Source of the DNA: a virus
IMG/VR virus record: IMGVR_UViG_3300028610_000630
Coordinates: 1 to 25,516 of that record
Strand: one strand, 5' to 3'
Length of the DNA: 25,516 nucleotides
The translations under genes and the position numbers were made by a program. The notes beneath the pieces were generated by a model. That model had not been told where the DNA came from. It ran no database searches and worked only from the letters and a program-made list of their open reading frames with translations. Below are positions 24,640-25,516 of the stretch, in pieces (position 1 is the first letter of the stretch; every line of letters starts with the position of its first letter).

Positions 24640-25516
24640 GCTCAGAGGTAACGTGCTGCAGCGGTTGTGCTTAACAACCTTAAAGTCGGGTTAAATTATA
24701 TGGATAAACTAATATGATGGGAATTAAGGGCTGTTTGGAGTCCTGGCTTCGGCCGCAGATAATCTAGGGCGACCTAGAAAAAGGAAGAGATTATTCATAT
24801 CTTCCACCAGGTGACTGGCCTATCTAAGCAAGCTAATGTGCCCTAACCCCTACGTGGGTTGCTTCAATCATTATAGGTTGGAGATAAGGTCTACACAGTA
24901 GAGGAGATAACTGGATTCGCTGCCCTTTCGGGGGATAACCAAGGTCTGGGAACTAACAGGTTGTGCTGAGTGAAGCCTTTAACAAAGCTGTTACACTGTA
25001 AGGTAAATTAGTAATATAGCAAGTCCAAGAAAGTAATCGAGGGCGGCTATGTAATATCAACGAGAACGGTGCAATGCCTAGTAACGTGAAGTATAGCTGA
25101 GTATCTGACAAGAGAAAGGTATCGGACGGGTTGTATTTTGTAGCTCAAAAAGGTTGCGAATCAACAGAGGTAGCTCGTTTGTGGATAAATGGTTAATTTT
25201 AAGTGATTACGCAGGTTCGAATCCTGCCGGGATCGCCAAAATAACATTAGTGTGAAAGGAAACATAATTTATAGTCTCCGTCTAGTGTTATTCTGATGAT
25301 CCCGTAGCTGAGTCAGGTTTAGCAATTTCATGTCTAGGAATAAACATCGTAAATGATAACATAACTTAATGCAAAGACTACCTCGGTACGATAGTGAAAA
25401 TAGCTTAAACCTGAACTCACTTAGGTGGGAATTCAGGGTCGGACAGCTCGCAAGGCTAGAAGGTTTGATGGAAAGTCGCACGTAAGGGATTAGCGTCCTT
25501 GTACAGCTCTGATTAA
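24640..25516 (+). ncRNA. Very large structured non-coding RNA D, continues past the right edge
   Basis: No credible gene lies from 24640 to the window end. Clear hairpins include 24663-24668 with 24674-24679, CTAGG-GCGA-CCTAG with a GNRA loop (24764-24777), a UUCG hairpin near 24745-24755, 24826-24831 with 24859-24864 enclosing 24845-24849 with 24856-24860, and 25240-25250 with 25282-25292. The stretch contains a tRNA-like module in permuted order (25211-25341). Its 5' end is not marked by a promoter and may be processed from a longer transcript. Phage-borne GOLLD RNA, which is often associated with tRNA genes, is the nearest known analogue in size and setting; identity is not established. 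Confidence 0.7.
25211..25341 (+). tRNA. Circularly permuted tRNA-like module (Asp-like anticodon), embedded in RNA D
   Basis: The upstream part is a perfect T-arm (GCAGG 25211-25215, loop TTCGAAT, CCTGC 25223-25227), acceptor strand CGGGATC (25228-25234), discriminator G and encoded CCA (25236-25238). The downstream part is GATCCCG (25298-25304), an exact 7-bp match to that acceptor strand, then TA, a D-arm-like GCTGAGTCAGGTTTAGC, then a 5-bp stem (25325-25329 with 25337-25341, one G-U) around loop ATGTCTA with U33 and anticodon GTC. G73 and GUC are both Asp features. An 11-bp stem (25240-25250 with 25282-25292) closes the insert joining CCA to the 5' end. Against it, the D-arm segment can pair with 25403-25417 instead, and position 37 is T. 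Confidence 0.5.

Noticed and set aside
25211-25516. Permuted (two-piece) tmRNA
   Set aside because: The half order and a GCA-starting short frame near 25370 recall permuted tmRNA, but the 5' segment lacks the conserved tmRNA 5' sequence, has an anticodon-like arm and the short frame has no degron-like ending.

Overview
This window is a piece of a tailed double-stranded DNA phage (class Caudoviricetes). The evidence is a minus-strand packaging and head module (terminase small and large subunits, HK97-type portal, prohead protease running off the left edge) followed by a long plus-strand polycistron of overlapping small genes typical of phage accessory regions. The Gram-negative character of the host is inferred from a PagL-like outer-membrane lipid A deacylase homologue, several lipoproteins and strong sigma70-type promoters (TTGACA, 16-18 nt, TATAAT). 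I cannot name the phage or host.

Layout. (1) 1-6497, minus strand, AT-rich: late packaging/head operon read right to left from a promoter at 6469-6497 (77-aa protein, TerS, lipoprotein, 97-aa protein, TerL, PagL-like protein, 46-aa membrane protein, HNH nuclease, PAS-domain membrane protein, portal, prohead protease/scaffold). (2) 6.6-13.3 kb, plus strand, visibly GC-richer: a row of independent cassettes, each with promoter, gene(s) or structured RNA, and intrinsic terminator. Composite GC-rich palindromic elements present in both orientations separate most of them. The cassettes hold small unknown proteins, a Band-7/SPFH protein with an HExxH lipoprotein, a ~400-nt structured RNA, a HAD phosphatase plus DnaQ-like exonuclease, and two paralogous small proteins. 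(3) 13.3-13.8 kb: convergent, gene-poor zone with a perfect 22-bp inverted repeat. (4) 13.8-15.7 kb, minus strand: a third paralogue of those small proteins, a coiled-coil protein and a secreted or membrane-anchored protein, from a strong promoter with a foldable leader. (5) 15.8-23.4 kb, plus strand, AT-rich: more than 30 tiny genes chained by ATGA/TAATG overlaps, including a NADAR-domain protein, a predicted tyrosine phosphatase (COG4551-like), a MazG-like pyrophosphohydrolase, a zinc-ribbon protein and a second Band-7 protein. (6) 23.4-25.5 kb: tiny membrane proteins on strong promoters, a ~540-nt structured RNA, and a >870-nt structured RNA reaching the right edge.

The most unusual content is RNA and repeat based. 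There are at least three large structured non-coding RNA candidates (9.93-10.33 kb, 23.87-24.41 kb, 24.64 kb to the end) and a smaller one (12.55-12.67 kb). The last large RNA contains a tRNA-like module whose 3' half (T-arm, acceptor strand, G-CCA) lies upstream of its 5' half (acceptor strand, D-arm-like and Asp-anticodon-like arm), as in a circularly permuted tRNA. Three cassettes, two of them RNA genes, share the same operator-plus-promoter sequence. All functional statements rest on motifs read by eye; no search or folding program was run.
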